64,000 nucleotides of DNA, taken from Baylisascaris procyonis (taxonomy: Eukaryota > Nematoda > Chromadorea > Rhabditida > Ascarididae). The notes under the pieces are model-generated. The model saw only the letters and a program-made list of their open reading frames with translations, did not search any database and had not been told where the DNA came from. This document shows, one piece after another, positions 12,701 to 24,500 of the stretch (position 1 is its first letter; each line of letters starts with the position of its first letter). The translations under genes and the position numbers were made by a program. The DNA is taken from contig JAZARR010000059.1 of NCBI GenBank assembly GCA_037389465.1, forward strand, positions 4,859,001 through 4,923,000, written 5' to 3'.

Positions 12701-12817
12701 ATCCAATTCTCCCCCCATCAACCAGCGAAATTTCGGACCACCCACTATCAACCGCTTGTGTCGATCAACGGTCGCAAAATCGTGCTCTTGAAGAGGTTCC
12801 GAGTGTTGGGTTTCACA
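12701..12817 (+). CDS. Possible internal exon of 39 codons
   Basis: A textbook acceptor (ctaac branch-like motif, then ttcatttgtgcttag) precedes 117 bp that are open in more than one plus frame and end at ACA|GTATGC. Frame 0 reads IQFSPHQPAKFRTTHY... and includes SINGRKIVLLKRFRVLGF. The quality of the acceptor is the main support. No neighbouring exon with a certain junction was found and no family is recognised. The minus strand is also open here (60 codons at 12680-12862), so the strand is uncertain. Confidence 0.3.
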
Positions 12818-13091
12818 GTATGCTATAAACTCAACTGATTGCCACCTACGCCATGTCAGCATGCAGGCAGTAGTTTCAGGACATGAGGGGCTACAACAAC
12901 TTTCTAAAACCTAACTGTACTAGTGTTGACTATCTTAAATTTACCGTTTAATGTGGAAAAAGAAAGCTGAAAATGTGCAGTAGCAGCAAGTTTTAATTCA
13001 AGGGGTTTGTGCTTTCCTAGGAACAAAAGCAAGCTTTACGGCTCTATACAGAATCACAGACTAGGGCATCAAGCAACGTTCTCTTCTCGTT

Positions 13092-13571
13092 TCATAAATG
13101 ACTGAGGTTCCTTTTCAGATTTCTGCGACACGCCTTAGCACGAATTAGGGCTTTAAAAAGATATTGACGATGAAATGCTCTACTCATACTTTGCTCAGCG
13201 TGATTATTATGTGTATAACGAATTTGCCAACCTCTTACTGCACTCTCAGTCTTACACAAGAGATATATATCGGGGAAAGAAGTTACAGAGGAGCAGGAAA
13301 AGCCTACAATGTTTGCATATTTCAGGATGGCATATATCCAACAGAAGATGAGGAAGAAAGAGTGTATACTGAAGAAAAATGATCGAGAAATGTGCATTTC
13401 CGGAAGCCTCAATTTTTCGATATTAGAGGGCTCATGCCTCCTATACTTTACAGCAATTTTCTGAACCGCGTCAGTACGCAACATAGAGGGCTCGATGTGC
13501 GCAGATTCGAAGCGGCGCTCGTAGCTAATGTCGGGGTCTATATCCGGAGAGTGAAAGGACATCGTACTCAT
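13092..13571 (-). CDS. 159-codon open frame with one hydrophobic segment
   Basis: This is the longest ATG-initiated frame in the window. Residues 1-60 are hydrophilic (starting MSTMSFHSPDIDPDISYERR). Residues ~64-93 form a strongly hydrophobic stretch that could span a membrane, and the C-terminus is basic (FKALIRAKACRRNLKRNL). An in-frame stop lies three codons upstream of the ATG. A frame this long is moderately unlikely by chance at this composition, but the opposite strand is also open at 13392-13628. No family is recognised. It could be an intronless small membrane protein or a chance frame. Confidence 0.3.
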   Translation of the reverse strand: MSTMSFHSPDIDPDISYERRFESAHIEPSMLRTDAVQKIAVKYRRHEPSNIEKLRLPEMHISRSFFFSIHSFFLIFCWIYAILKYANIVGFSCSSVTSFPDIYLLCKTESAVRGWQIRYTHNNHAEQSMSRAFHRQYLFKALIRAKACRRNLKRNLSHL

Positions 13572-13628
13572 ATCCTTCTAATAAGGCATGAATGTGTTCC
13601 AGCAATTTCTGGAGGAAAGGTCTTATGA

Positions 13629-14217
13629 ACAGGTAAAAACGATATTTTCGCAGATAGAGCTATATTTTATGCATGAATGCTCGCTAAGGGACTATTTTTT
13701 CAGCATATTTTTGCATTTATTTCTTCGGGATGACAAGGAACAGGACTAACAGGACTGAGATATCAGATAATTTTCAGTTGTCGGAGCCGGAAATATAGAT
13801 ATAACATGTCGTATGCATATTCTAATAAATTTTATGCACTTATAGCTACACAGACTTACAAGTGGGACGTTACTCGTCGTGAAGCGGTCTTCATGAAAAT
13901 TGTAGCATAATGGTATTCATCTATATGCACAAGCATCAAAGATTCACATTTCGGTTGCATTTGGTGGAAATGTGAGGAAAATTTTTACCATAATCAAGAT
14001 GCAGCGTGAGGAAAGCATGGCGCATGTGGGTACTTTTCATGGCAACATTTATTGGTTACCATAAAAAACGAAGAAAAGAGGTAAGGGACAAGGAAGAGGT
14101 GAAGACAGATGCAACCTTAATACTGCAGAGATTTTCGGTGACAGTGTGACACTTACTGTGAATGACGCCAATTAAACAGTTAAAACTTACAATTTTCTGC
14201 TTCACTGTATCGCACAT
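13629..14217. other. Non-coding stretch, nothing recognised
   Basis: No supported coding frame, RNA gene or repeat is seen here. Confidence 0.5.
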
Positions 14218-14932
14218 GTAAGTTATTATTAATTAGCTATACTTTATGAACTATTAGGCCTGTGCAGTACAGACAAGTAGCTATTGATTTGCTCGACAAG
14301 TAGCTGTCGATTCGCCCCATCATATGAATCAGTGGACATTAATTTCTTGCACTCTATAGATAAATAGCGATTAATGTGCTATACTTTATGGACGACTAAC
14401 TATTAGTTCATTATGTTCTATGCATAATTAATCATTCATTGACTGTATTGGAGAAATAAGTGGTGACTCTGATTTCTTGTATCGTGGAGGAACTTGTGCC
14501 TATTATAATTCGCTTTACTGCCTTGATGACTATTCACTAATTTGCTGTACTCTGCAGAGAAATGCCTATAATTCATTTTTTTGTATCAAAACCTGGTTAC
14601 TAGCTCGCTTATTACTTAAATAAGTGTTTATTAAGTGGCTATATCCTTTGTATGTGTAGCTATTTATATGGAAATAGCCATCGATTTCCTGCATTATATA
14701 GACACGTTACTAATAGTTCAGAGTATAATGAATACTCTATGGATGAATAGTTACTAATACACTTTCGTGTAGTGCAGGCAAATAGCTACCGATTTGCTAT
14801 ACTTTATAACAAGTGGGCAATAATTTTATATATCTTATAGACAGGTAGGTATCAATTTACTTTAGAATATAGACAAGTGTATTGCACAGACAAGAAGCTA
14901 TTAATTAGGTGCACTTTACATGAAAATGGTTT
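14218..14932 (+). repeat. Decayed ~31-bp tandem minisatellite, about 20 units
   Basis: A motif close to ACAAGTAGCTATTAATTTGC followed by TATACTTTATAG recurs about every 30-33 bp. Clear copies lie at 14272, 14297, 14360, 14780-14812, 14842 and 14899. Intervening units have drifted by substitutions and small indels, yet keep the tagctatt / tgctatact / ttatag phrasing. No open frame is maintained through it. The divergence implies an old array no longer homogenised. Confidence 0.8.
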
Positions 14933-17045
14933 CTTCAAATCGATATTACGGAGCTATATTCTGAAACGCAATGTAGGGATTATCTATCTTTACAGAGGAA
15001 CTTAATAGCATCCCCCATAAGATTTGCTGGCCAATCGAAGGAAGTTGTTGATCTTCATGGAAGTTCAATTATTTGACACCACTTCATTGTTTCGTGAGGG
15101 TAGGAATATTAGCGCGTTTTTTTTTTCTGTTTGACATACATAATCATGCGAGATCAACTGCCATGATTAAAAAAATTATCGCCTCGTTATCTTTGTTTAA
15201 CGGCAGTTGTGCTCAGGTTCTAATGCATGAATGATGGATGCTCAGTGAAATATGGTCAAAAATGGTGGGATGGGCTGCATTCTAGGATAATATTGATGCA
15301 CACATGTGGTTTAATATCATAAAAGCGCTAAGCATATTCCACTAGCGTCCATTTGGGTTCGTGAGGAGTGTGACGTTGTGAGCAACTGCTAAATGTATGA
15401 CATGCACGTTGAATAAATCGTTTGAGATGAGCTGATTCTTTTTAACTGTTGTGTAAATCACAGTAAAGATGAATTGTTGACAGTCTAAAAGAAGCAATAA
15501 GACAAGATCTCTTCAAGAAACAAAAGCACATTGCCAAACATGTAAGTAGGCGAGCCCATTTCTAATCGATACAATTCTTTGTGACTGTAAATCACATTAC
15601 TGGAAAAGAGCACGAATTTTTGCGGAAGTAAGTATGGTAGGGGCCGGGCCGGATTACCTTGTGGTGTGCTTATTACAGTGATACTGCTTTTCGCAAACTA
15701 AGCGAATGGCATCATATTTGCTATGTCGTTGGTCAGCGCATGAAAGGATGGGCGTTGATAAAAAAACGTTTTAATTGGTATAGTGCAAAAGAGAATCAAG
15801 AAATTCCGGCTCACCATTGCCGTCGTTTGAGGTGGGCTATTCATTGTGCTGAAGTAGCAGAACGCTGAATATGAGCGGCAAGGAGGCGATTGAGGCGAAG
15901 GAGAGATAGCTCATCGCTTGAGCGGTGGAAAAATAAAAATTGGTAGACGTTCCCTCAAGTTTCGAATGCAACGATAAATAAATCGTCGGGGATATGTCAG
16001 ACTAACCAATAGCGAACATCACTGCTTGTGCATCTGAATGTCGGCAGATGATACTGCTGCAATTCGATGTTCGCTTCGCATTTCTTGCAGCTTTTTTAGC
16101 TTCCGTTTTTTTTAGCATCAAACCGCCGAACGAGCGAATCAATAATGATTCATTCCGCAAATGATCGCACCGTTGATGCCAGCCGCGCTATCAATTGCCC
16201 CAATTTACAAATGTTATACCTACAATTACAGAACGGTGATGTCATAAAAGAGAGCAACAAAGCATTCAAGGATTTCACGACGCTTTCTTATCACAGCAAA
16301 CATCGCAAAAGGATCAAATGAGCGCAACATTCCAGCCTCCATGTGCTTCGTCATACGTGAATTCGTGGCTGACGCGAACAAGAAGTTGATGTGCTCATTG
16401 CTGCGTTTCGTATAATGTCGAGATGTGCCGCTAACACGGACCACCTGCACATTCGTAATGCAAACATTCGTATCGTATAGTATGAACCACGAGCCATTCG
16501 TATTCACTACTATCAGTATCCGTAAAGAATTTATATTGCATCCACAACGTTGTAGCTTATACAAAAAACTGATGTGTTGTAAAACCACCATATGGAAGCA
16601 TAACAGTGCACTTCATATCAAATATTGGTCGGTGTGTGGGCTTATGGCCATTGCTGCCATCGATCTTTCCTATCGTTGTTTCAGTGCAAAGTCTTCCAGC
16701 TTCCAGCCGATAAATCATTCAATCAAAAAAACAAATTGCAGCCAGCAACATGAAGCTGAGCATCACATTGCTTAAAATAAGAGCGATCAAAGGAACCAGG
16801 CTGGGCTTTTGATGAATACGATACAATAGCTATAGCGTTTTTATTAGGGCGTGGGAGATAACACATCTTCACATTACCGCACAAACGAAAATGTTCAAAT
16901 CGATTACAAGTTTTACAGCTCCATTATGAAGATATACAGTGTAATAGTTGTTGTGAAAGCGAGCCGCGGGTAGAGTTTTTTGACTCTGTTGTTCAGCATG
17001 CTACCAATGTTCACAAATGACGAATTTCCGGCGTGTGGATAACAA
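14933..17045. other. Mostly non-coding, overlapping weak open frames
   Basis: Overlapping frames at 16226-16591 (minus, 121 codons) and 16425-16775 (plus, 116 codons) occupy a slightly GC-richer patch. They have no recognisable domain and no clear splice partners. A 69-codon plus frame at 15659-15868 is basic and Trp-rich, with no known family. I see no RNA genes. Confidence 0.3.
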
Positions 17046-17278
17046 AAATAGTGCTCTTGTAAGAAAAACGTTGTAGAAGCCACCCAGTTTCACGTCAATC
17101 TCCAAGGTTCTCAGGGTTTTCCTAACGAGGAGCTATGGAACAAGCGTATGCCATCGATGTCACTGAAAGAGGGATGGACTAAACCTGATTTTTATCATGT
17201 ACTCATTGTTTTGCTTCTGATTCCTTATATTCCTATGGAGAATACTTCACTTAGCAGTATGGTCAGAGTAAAAAGTTG
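17046..17278 (+). CDS. Possible exon, unknown protein
   Basis: An open plus frame without an early ATG reads CKKNVVEATQFHVNLQG..., then FPNEELWNKRMPSMSLKEGW, and closes at a TGA at 17276-17278. A donor-like CAT|GTACTC lies at about 17200. The part before that point looks like a folded protein. The part after it is hydrophobic and may already be intron. No domain is recognised and no partner exon was established. Confidence 0.25.
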
Positions 17279-20200
17279 AGCAGTTATAAATCCTGTGCTA
17301 TCTAACCGTTGCAGACTTCTTTTTCATCCACTTCTGTTGTTATCGCCGAAGCAACTTTCACTCACAATGCTAAAAATATCGGAAGCAGCTACACGACCCT
17401 AAAGTTAAAGGAACTTCAAAATTCACGAAATTTGTTTCCAAGGTGAATAGACAATCTGTCCCACTGCATAACTGTAATATGGCCCACAGCGAAATCGTGC
17501 AGCTGTACAGCTACAGTACGTCATAACTAGATTAGCCGTGATTTTTTATAATGAAGGCATCGTTATCGACAACTCGTACTCAAAAATCCCATTTACGAAA
17601 TTTGGTGGCAGACCGAATGCTTCTGAGTACGCCCCTCTGATGATGTCAAAAAGCGATACTTTATGGTTTGTTTTTTTTTTTTTAAATAAAGAAAAACTCA
17701 AATGGTGCATTTTCATGTCCGAAAAGCCTCACGATGATGTTATTTTGCAACGGCAATCTGAGCACTTCTGAGCTGGACACCTATGGCCAGATTAAAGAAA
17801 CACTCCGTATGGTTCGATTTTTCACAAGCATCTCATATTCGGCAACTTGCTAGCGCCACGCTTAAAACTCCCTAACTTTAGAGTTTACTGGTGACATGAC
17901 CGCTTGTTATAGCGTAAGACATCGCGTAGCTGCGTAGAGTAATGTGAGATTGGTGGGGAGTGCGCTAAGAAATAAATATTCTGCAGGCATGCCATTGGAG
18001 ATTTTCATATTTCTGATTGTGGGGGAAGGGGTGATTTGAAAATGCAGAATTAGCAGCACTCAAATAATGCCTAACTACAGCTGTCAAACTCGCAATTTGG
18101 ACTTGATTCTAGACACTTCAACTACACACTATTATTTTGACATGGAGAAATGGTGGATCTCCATTCGTGTCATCTGAAGCGAATACGACAACCTGGCAAA
18201 CGCTTTATATGCTTGTGCAGATTTACTTTCCACAGGTATATTTTAAGATCATGTCTGTGCATATGTATGCCTGTGTTTTTCTACTCGGTGAGTTCAACCT
18301 AGCAATCAGTAAAGTTTGAGCTACGAAGTTTGCTAGGTACAACGCACACTTCACATGGCGATCTGCTTTTCCATAACTCATAATGGTCGACAAATTCTGC
18401 ACAAAGTTACAGACATTTAGAGATAAAAAGTTAGCATGCATTTTACACCATTGATTTCTCAATTTACACCTGCCGGGCTGAACAGAAGGTTCTTGCCGAT
18501 TAAGAAAAATATGGATGTTTCATTTCGCCTCTTTGGTATATTTGTAACTTGTGAAAGTGGTTAGAATACAGAAGCGCATATCGTCGAAATGTCTCTAAAA
18601 TGCCTATCTACATGTTACCTGATGAGAACATATTGAAGAGAAAAATTATTCACGAAATACAACGGCGCACAAAATTGCATACGCCGATGCCGAAAGTGCA
18701 GAGAGAATTTTGCAGGTATCAAATGCTTTGAAGCTGCCGCAAAGAAGATTGGCGACGAATCATTGGAGATTTCAGTGTCCACTGTATGAGAGTGGTCCAC
18801 TGAATATGTGGCGCCATGCCCTACGGTACGTAGATAAGTGGTATATGCTGGTATCGCAACCAACTTTGGGATATCAGTCGCATGTGGTGTTGTCAGCCAT
18901 ATGTTGCTGATGTGATATGTGGTGCCATTTGATGATTTTCGGGTAGATTACATGAGAAAATTGCGTTTACTGTTGTTGAATACTCAAGTAGCACCTTTTA
19001 GCAATGGGGAAATGAATAATGTTGGAAGAAACAAGATAATTATATCTGACTTACTGGCGTCCTGGCTGCTATTAGCGCTAAATTCATACGTCCCATAGCT
19101 TTCATTTTCGTTAGTAAACGGGACTTCTTCCTCTTCCACTCATCTCTGTCTCGGATTTCCTTTTTCCGTGCCATCGAATCCCAACGAATCTCTTTATTAT
19201 CCAGTGGTGTGCTCTGAAATGCATTCTAATAAGAACACGAATTTCGAAGTATTATGTATTCATAAATAACTTTTCAAATTGTTAGAGAAAAGAGACTTAG
19301 AAAAAATACGGAAAAGGGGAGAGGGAGGATAGGTCGACTTGCGGTGAAGGATCCTTTTCCACTGAGGAAATTCGATTTATTAAATCGTGAGAACTTCTCG
19401 ACGTGCTCCTTGCTTTTCCTCATCGTTCATTTGCTGGTGACTCCCTCGTATCCTCACCTGGCACTCTTGCCGCTGGGGGAAGAAAAGCCATTGTTTGCAG
19501 GGCTGAAGACGTTGCATTTGTTGCTACATTTTTAGATATATGCTGCTGTTTACGTCACAGATTGCTCGTTTTGCTGGATTTTCGGACTACAGGGTCTCTT
19601 TTATCTATCCTTCGGATATTCCAGATTCGTTTGTGGTGCAAGCATTAGTGTGGTTCTTCTGATGCGCTTCTGCACTATGGTGGAAAACGTATTATATTTT
19701 TGGCTTGATCGTTTGTGTGTGTTTTTGCCGTTTGCGCGTTTGCGTTCAGCTGCATCGCCATCAACATAATCACTTATTCCTGTCACCACATAACAGTCAA
19801 ATGCGTTATCTTTCGGCAGTGCGCTTTTCAGCGTTGATGTGATTCGTGGCGTCAATTTTCATTTGTCTGAATCTTTTAGTAATTGAAGTTGTACGCTAAT
19901 TGAGACATCTGAATGTGCGAAAATTATCGTGCAGTGATAAATGGTATCGGAAGCGACTCCAATTGTAGGTAGTTTCGACATGTCCCAGAAATCTTCCGGT
20001 GACGCTTATAGCTCTGTCAGTTCTGCACAACCTAATGGATGAAGCAAGACGTCCTCAGAAAATGCTTAGCATTCTCCGAACTGATGATGAGTGACTTAGT
20101 GGCTAGGTGAATGTCAGAAAATTTCTCGATTAATGATTACATTGCTAGCTACATCGAGCTACATTTCTCCTATGAAAATAGCTGCAGCTGGATATGGTCA

Positions 20201-20400
20201 GATGCACTAAATGGTTGCTTACACTCACGGAACTACTCCACTGCTAACGTCACTATTAGTGACTAATATGAAAACTCTACGTAGATGCTTTCGAGATGGA
20301 CAATGGCCTAGTGCAAGATCTTCCACTGAGTTGTGAAATGGCGGTTCTCTTCCTGCTGAAACTTCGTTCGAAATCATGGCGATAAAATGTTGCGAACAGC
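17279..20400. other. Mostly non-coding
   Basis: Weak candidates only. At 18604-18730 two plus frames look exon-like (one contains a Cys cluster, RRCRKCRENF). At 19403-19648 an 81-codon plus frame is Leu/Cys-rich. Neither has a confirmed splice partner. No RNA gene or recent repeat is seen. Confidence 0.35.
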
Positions 20401-20540
20401 AGATGACATGCCATCACATTTTATCAGGCGCACTTACGACATAAAACGCTACCTACAATGCTGAGTGAATCTTATCTGCTAGAGGCCCTCCAGCGTTATC
20501 GAAAACTGCTGTCGTTTCTGAACTCTGATAATTCTTACGG

Positions 20541-21560
20541 AAAATCCGATGAAGCTTCTATCACTGTTGATTAAAAGCTACCGCCCCATTAGCTTAATAA
20601 TTTCTTCGACTCGCAGAGTTAAGAAAGTCGTTCACAAAAATGCACTTCTCAAGCACTTTCTTCTCGGAAATTTCATAATTCCAAGTCAGGTTGGATTCTT
20701 GCCAAGCCGCTGCATGATGTCAAATCTTGTCTCTTCAGTTGGGTGCCTGATTACCGCAGCAAGTTCCATACGCTGTCGAGCAGAGGTCTACGATGTAGTT
20801 GTCCTTATTAAATTGTTTAAAGGACCAAAAGGAGAACGGTCACCAGATCTCCACTGAAAAGAATTTAATTCTTTGTTATGGGAAGTACTTTTATACAAAA
20901 GACGGGTAGCATACTCTTCACTGAGCACGCTGTCACAAGTGGCGTTGCCTCAGACAATACTGTAGGGCATCTGTTATTTCCTGTGCGCATAATCGATGTT
21001 TCTGAAGAACTGTAAAGTGTGTATATCGCTTGCTGATACCTGAAAGTTTCTAAGTACCTTATAGGTTCAACGCTTCAGCAATAGAAAACTCTTTTGCTGT
21101 ACAAACGTTCTTAGATATGTCCAGTGCTTGGTTAAAAATCATGCAACAAGTCGCCTCTCCGAGAAACATGTCGCATTATGCATACAAACTTCAATCATGA
21201 TTGTCCTCTGCATCTAGATGATTTGCGATGTTGGCGTCACTATTTGTCACTGCATTCATTGGAGCACGCGTTGCTCAGATGTCTCTAAGAAATCTTTCCA
21301 ACCAGAGCAACTGCATTCTGAAATTTCTAGAACACAAATGTTTGTACAACAGTACTGCAGAGCCGCTTTTCTTTATCGTATTCCTTCCTACTCCGCATGG
21401 GCATATCTCCCTCACATATCCTCTCAGATAGAGCATTTAGAAAATGTACAACTTTATTTCACATGTCTAGCATTTTGGTCGTTGATGGTGCTATCCGATA
21501 GTTAGTAGGTTTTCAGACATCGCATTTCACGATTGCTCTCTTTTGCATTTGATATTCTCA
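20541..21560 (+). mobile_element. Broken non-LTR retrotransposon (LINE) reverse transcriptase
   Basis: Fragments of a LINE reverse transcriptase occur in the correct order. At ~20575 is YRPISLI, then a KKVVHKNALLKHFL helix and IPSQVGFLPSR (fingers/palm). At ~20795-20825 a degraded DVV-(x)3-LFK replaces the usual DVVYLDFSKAFD region. At ~20935-20990 is VTSGVASDNTVGHLLF, matching the VTSGVPQGSVLGPLLF motif. The YADD box near 21030 is destroyed by a stop. At ~21370-21450 are WAYLPHISSQIEHLENVQ and LYFT, the thumb-end signature. At least two frame changes and several in-frame stops separate the blocks, so the copy is dead. The general type is CR1/Jockey-like. Upstream linker sequence may extend left to about 20060. 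No target-site duplication or 3' tail was identified. Confidence 0.85.
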
Positions 21561-24500
21561 CTATTTAAAACTTTCCTGAAGCTCCTATGCGCCTAATACT
21601 TTCGTCAGTTCATCTTAATTCAAAATTATTCGTATTTGGAACAACTCCTCGTTGCATGTGGCTGTTGCAAGAAACCACTCTGCACTCTTGAAGTGCATCA
21701 AGATGTCTGATCTCCGTTCAAACGCCGATATCATTTATCAGTCAGCGAACCTTTCTAGCGTGCAAATGAAAGTTCTTCACACGGTTATAGCTCATTTGCG
21801 ACGTGTTGAAGTGCTTAAGCAGCCCTTTTATTTTTATATCGGCATTTTTTTTTTCACGCCACATACGTTCAATAGATTTTCTTGATGTAAACAAAGATTT
21901 TTCTTCTTCCTCTTCTTCTACTTGTGCGTATGTGTGTGTGCACGCGTATGTGCATGTCTGCGTGCGCGTGTGTGCGTGTTCGGTTATATATGCGTGACCG
22001 TGCACGTGGAGTACCAAAATATTGGTATTCGCCACCCACTTAAAGTCTAATAGTTTTCAGCACCCTCAAAGGTTCGACCGACCCGGCCACTCCATTTTTT
22101 CGTCTCACGGTTGAGTCACTCTGTGGATGATGGGATGGAGGTGAATCCAGAATGAAGCTTCTGGATTGGCTTACAATTAAGGTGAAACTTTAATGAAAGT
22201 GATGGTCAAAAACAGGGGCTGACTGTATCAATCAGATTCCACAGACCTTTTTCCGAGGCCATAGCTATCGAAGGCACTACAATAAAAATGAGAATTCGGT
22301 AATTTGGGATAATGGCAGTTTTCAAAACAAGCATTCCACGATTGTGTTGCCATAATTCATCGTTCGATCGGTCGAACGTTTGCGGCTCCACACTCGAGAT
22401 TGATGTTCTGCACAAAACAGCGTGAATTTTTGAGATTTTTCTTCGTGGCACTCGAAGATTGGCTGCGCTATCGAGAATTTACACTATGAGACGGGTAGAT
22501 TTAAGAGTTCCTAAAAAGATTTTTTAATGAAATGCAGGCGTTCGATTTGCGATGCGCAAGTCGAACAAGTTCGACCAACCGAGCAATGTACACTGCTCTC
22601 AGAAAAAATTTGCAATGAGGATGCCATTTTAATGCTCATGTTCCTTTCAACGTTATTAATTGTGAGAACATTGTAATTTTGGAATTGGGCCAATTTTTTA
22701 AAGAAAAAATTCACAATTTGTTTCTCACTGATCATGCCTAGGCAATCGTTTGTTCACGCCTAACGTAATCGAAACATTGATGAACTATAAAACTCATATG
22801 CACGTTTCTCCAATAATCTTTTTCAACCAATTTTGCTGCCGTTGATCGGCTGCATGTCTTCGATGTTGCAAAGTGTCGGTATTGGCTAGTAGATGTCTTC
22901 ATAGTAGTTGCCTCTAATTGACAGAAGAGTTTTTCTGATACTTCACTGCAAAATCGGCCTCTTAATTAATCCTATCTTTACTATGGTTCTCTAGAAGATA
23001 CCACTGTATTAGTTGATGGAAACGAGAAAAAAACGTAATTAACTTCTCATGCGAATGACCATAAACGGGAATATAACAAGACGTCGTGTTTTGAAGTGTT
23101 AGATGGGAACATTTACTATATAGAGACTTCATACCTTGTTATGCATTCATAAATCCCATCTTATGTAGTTTCTTTTTTTTTTTTTCTAAACAATCATCTA
23201 ATGTTGATTATTTGCGCCCAGGATGTTGCAATCTTGCTGTAGGTTCAATGTCATACAGTAATCAGGTGAATCCTACTAACATATTTTCACAAACATATAA
23301 AATCATTGCTGTTCCTGAACTCCTGTACGTCTGGGAAATATATTTGGAAATCATCCGACCACACGTCTCGTGATGTAAGGGTTTTGTAAAAAAAAGAGAA
23401 ATACTAAACCATACGTACCATCAAGCAAATAATCTGCAAAAACCTTTCCGTTTACAGCTTGGGTGCTTTACGCACATTTTGAAAAGCTCCTCGTTTTCGA
23501 GGTCTTTCTCGCCAACCCTCACCCCTTCTTCTTTGGAGGGATGCTACTACATATATTCCTTTTTCACTCCCCATCCCGTTAGTAGCGGGTGGGACTGCAA
23601 TGCAAAGCTGTTGATCATTTCTGTTTGTGATCATGTCGCTTCACGGTCGTTTATTCTATTATTGTCAAAAGTTCTTCTATCATATTAAAATTCTCTGCTC
23701 GGAGCACCTAGCTGCTCAAATGTTATTAGCTTTTCACCACTTTTTCATCAACCTTCCAAAAGTGTTTAAAAGAAATTTGAACCTTGGAAGCATGCTCGAA
23801 GTGACGAGGAAGCCTTGTGAAATGTAACATATCTGTTGACTAAAAGGTATTTCCAAGTGGCGCATAGATAACTTGACAATTGATTTTTTTATCGCGGCTA
23901 CGTCACAAATATGATCAGGAAATGTTGAAGACTCGCCAGGTGGCAAAATTTGAAAAAAGTGACATTTTATGAATCACGTTTTCGCGTTTTTTCTAGCACC
24001 TTTTGAAAAAAAAAACGTTTTTTCAACAAAAAATTAAAATCTGGTATTTGTAAATAGGGACATCTATTTCCGCGTATTTCTTTCAGCGGCTAAGTGAATT
24101 GAAAGTATTGCGACAATTTGTGCCCGTGGTTATATACGTTAGTACACACTCGATATTAGTCAATTACAACATAAGACTTACATTGTTTTCGGTGTTCATC
24201 ACGATCTCATTAGCACACCGGACGAGCCAACTAAACGTAAACATGTTTAGGCTCAACTGGAATGCTGAATGACGTAAGCGCTTATCGTAGAATTCTTTAT
24301 CAAACTTTTAACAGATCCGATCCAAGCGCCTTCTCTCCATTTTCTGTTAGCAAAAGCATCACTGATATTTTCAAGCATAATCCTAGGACGTAAAATTTCA
24401 CTGCAACTCAGTCGACTATGACGTGCCCACACGGTAAATATTTCGAGACCCATCAACTTCCGCAATACGCCTAGTCTGCATAGGCAATCGATCACATGCA

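Noticed and set aside
15625..15665. GC-rich patch (gggccgggccggattacc) considered as a tRNA or snRNA
   Set aside because: No A-box/B-box pair or cloverleaf could be drawn.
16226..16775. Opposed 121- and 116-codon frames considered as a gene
   Set aside because: Both strands are open, there is no domain, and lengths are within chance for this composition.
18640..18730. Cys cluster (IRRCRKCRENF) resembling part of a zinc finger
   Set aside because: Only one Cys pair spacing fits, other frames are equally open, and no second half of a finger was found.
21925..21985. Alternating purine/pyrimidine GT-rich tract considered as a regulatory Z-DNA element
   Set aside because: It is an ordinary imperfect GT microsatellite with no gene nearby to regulate.
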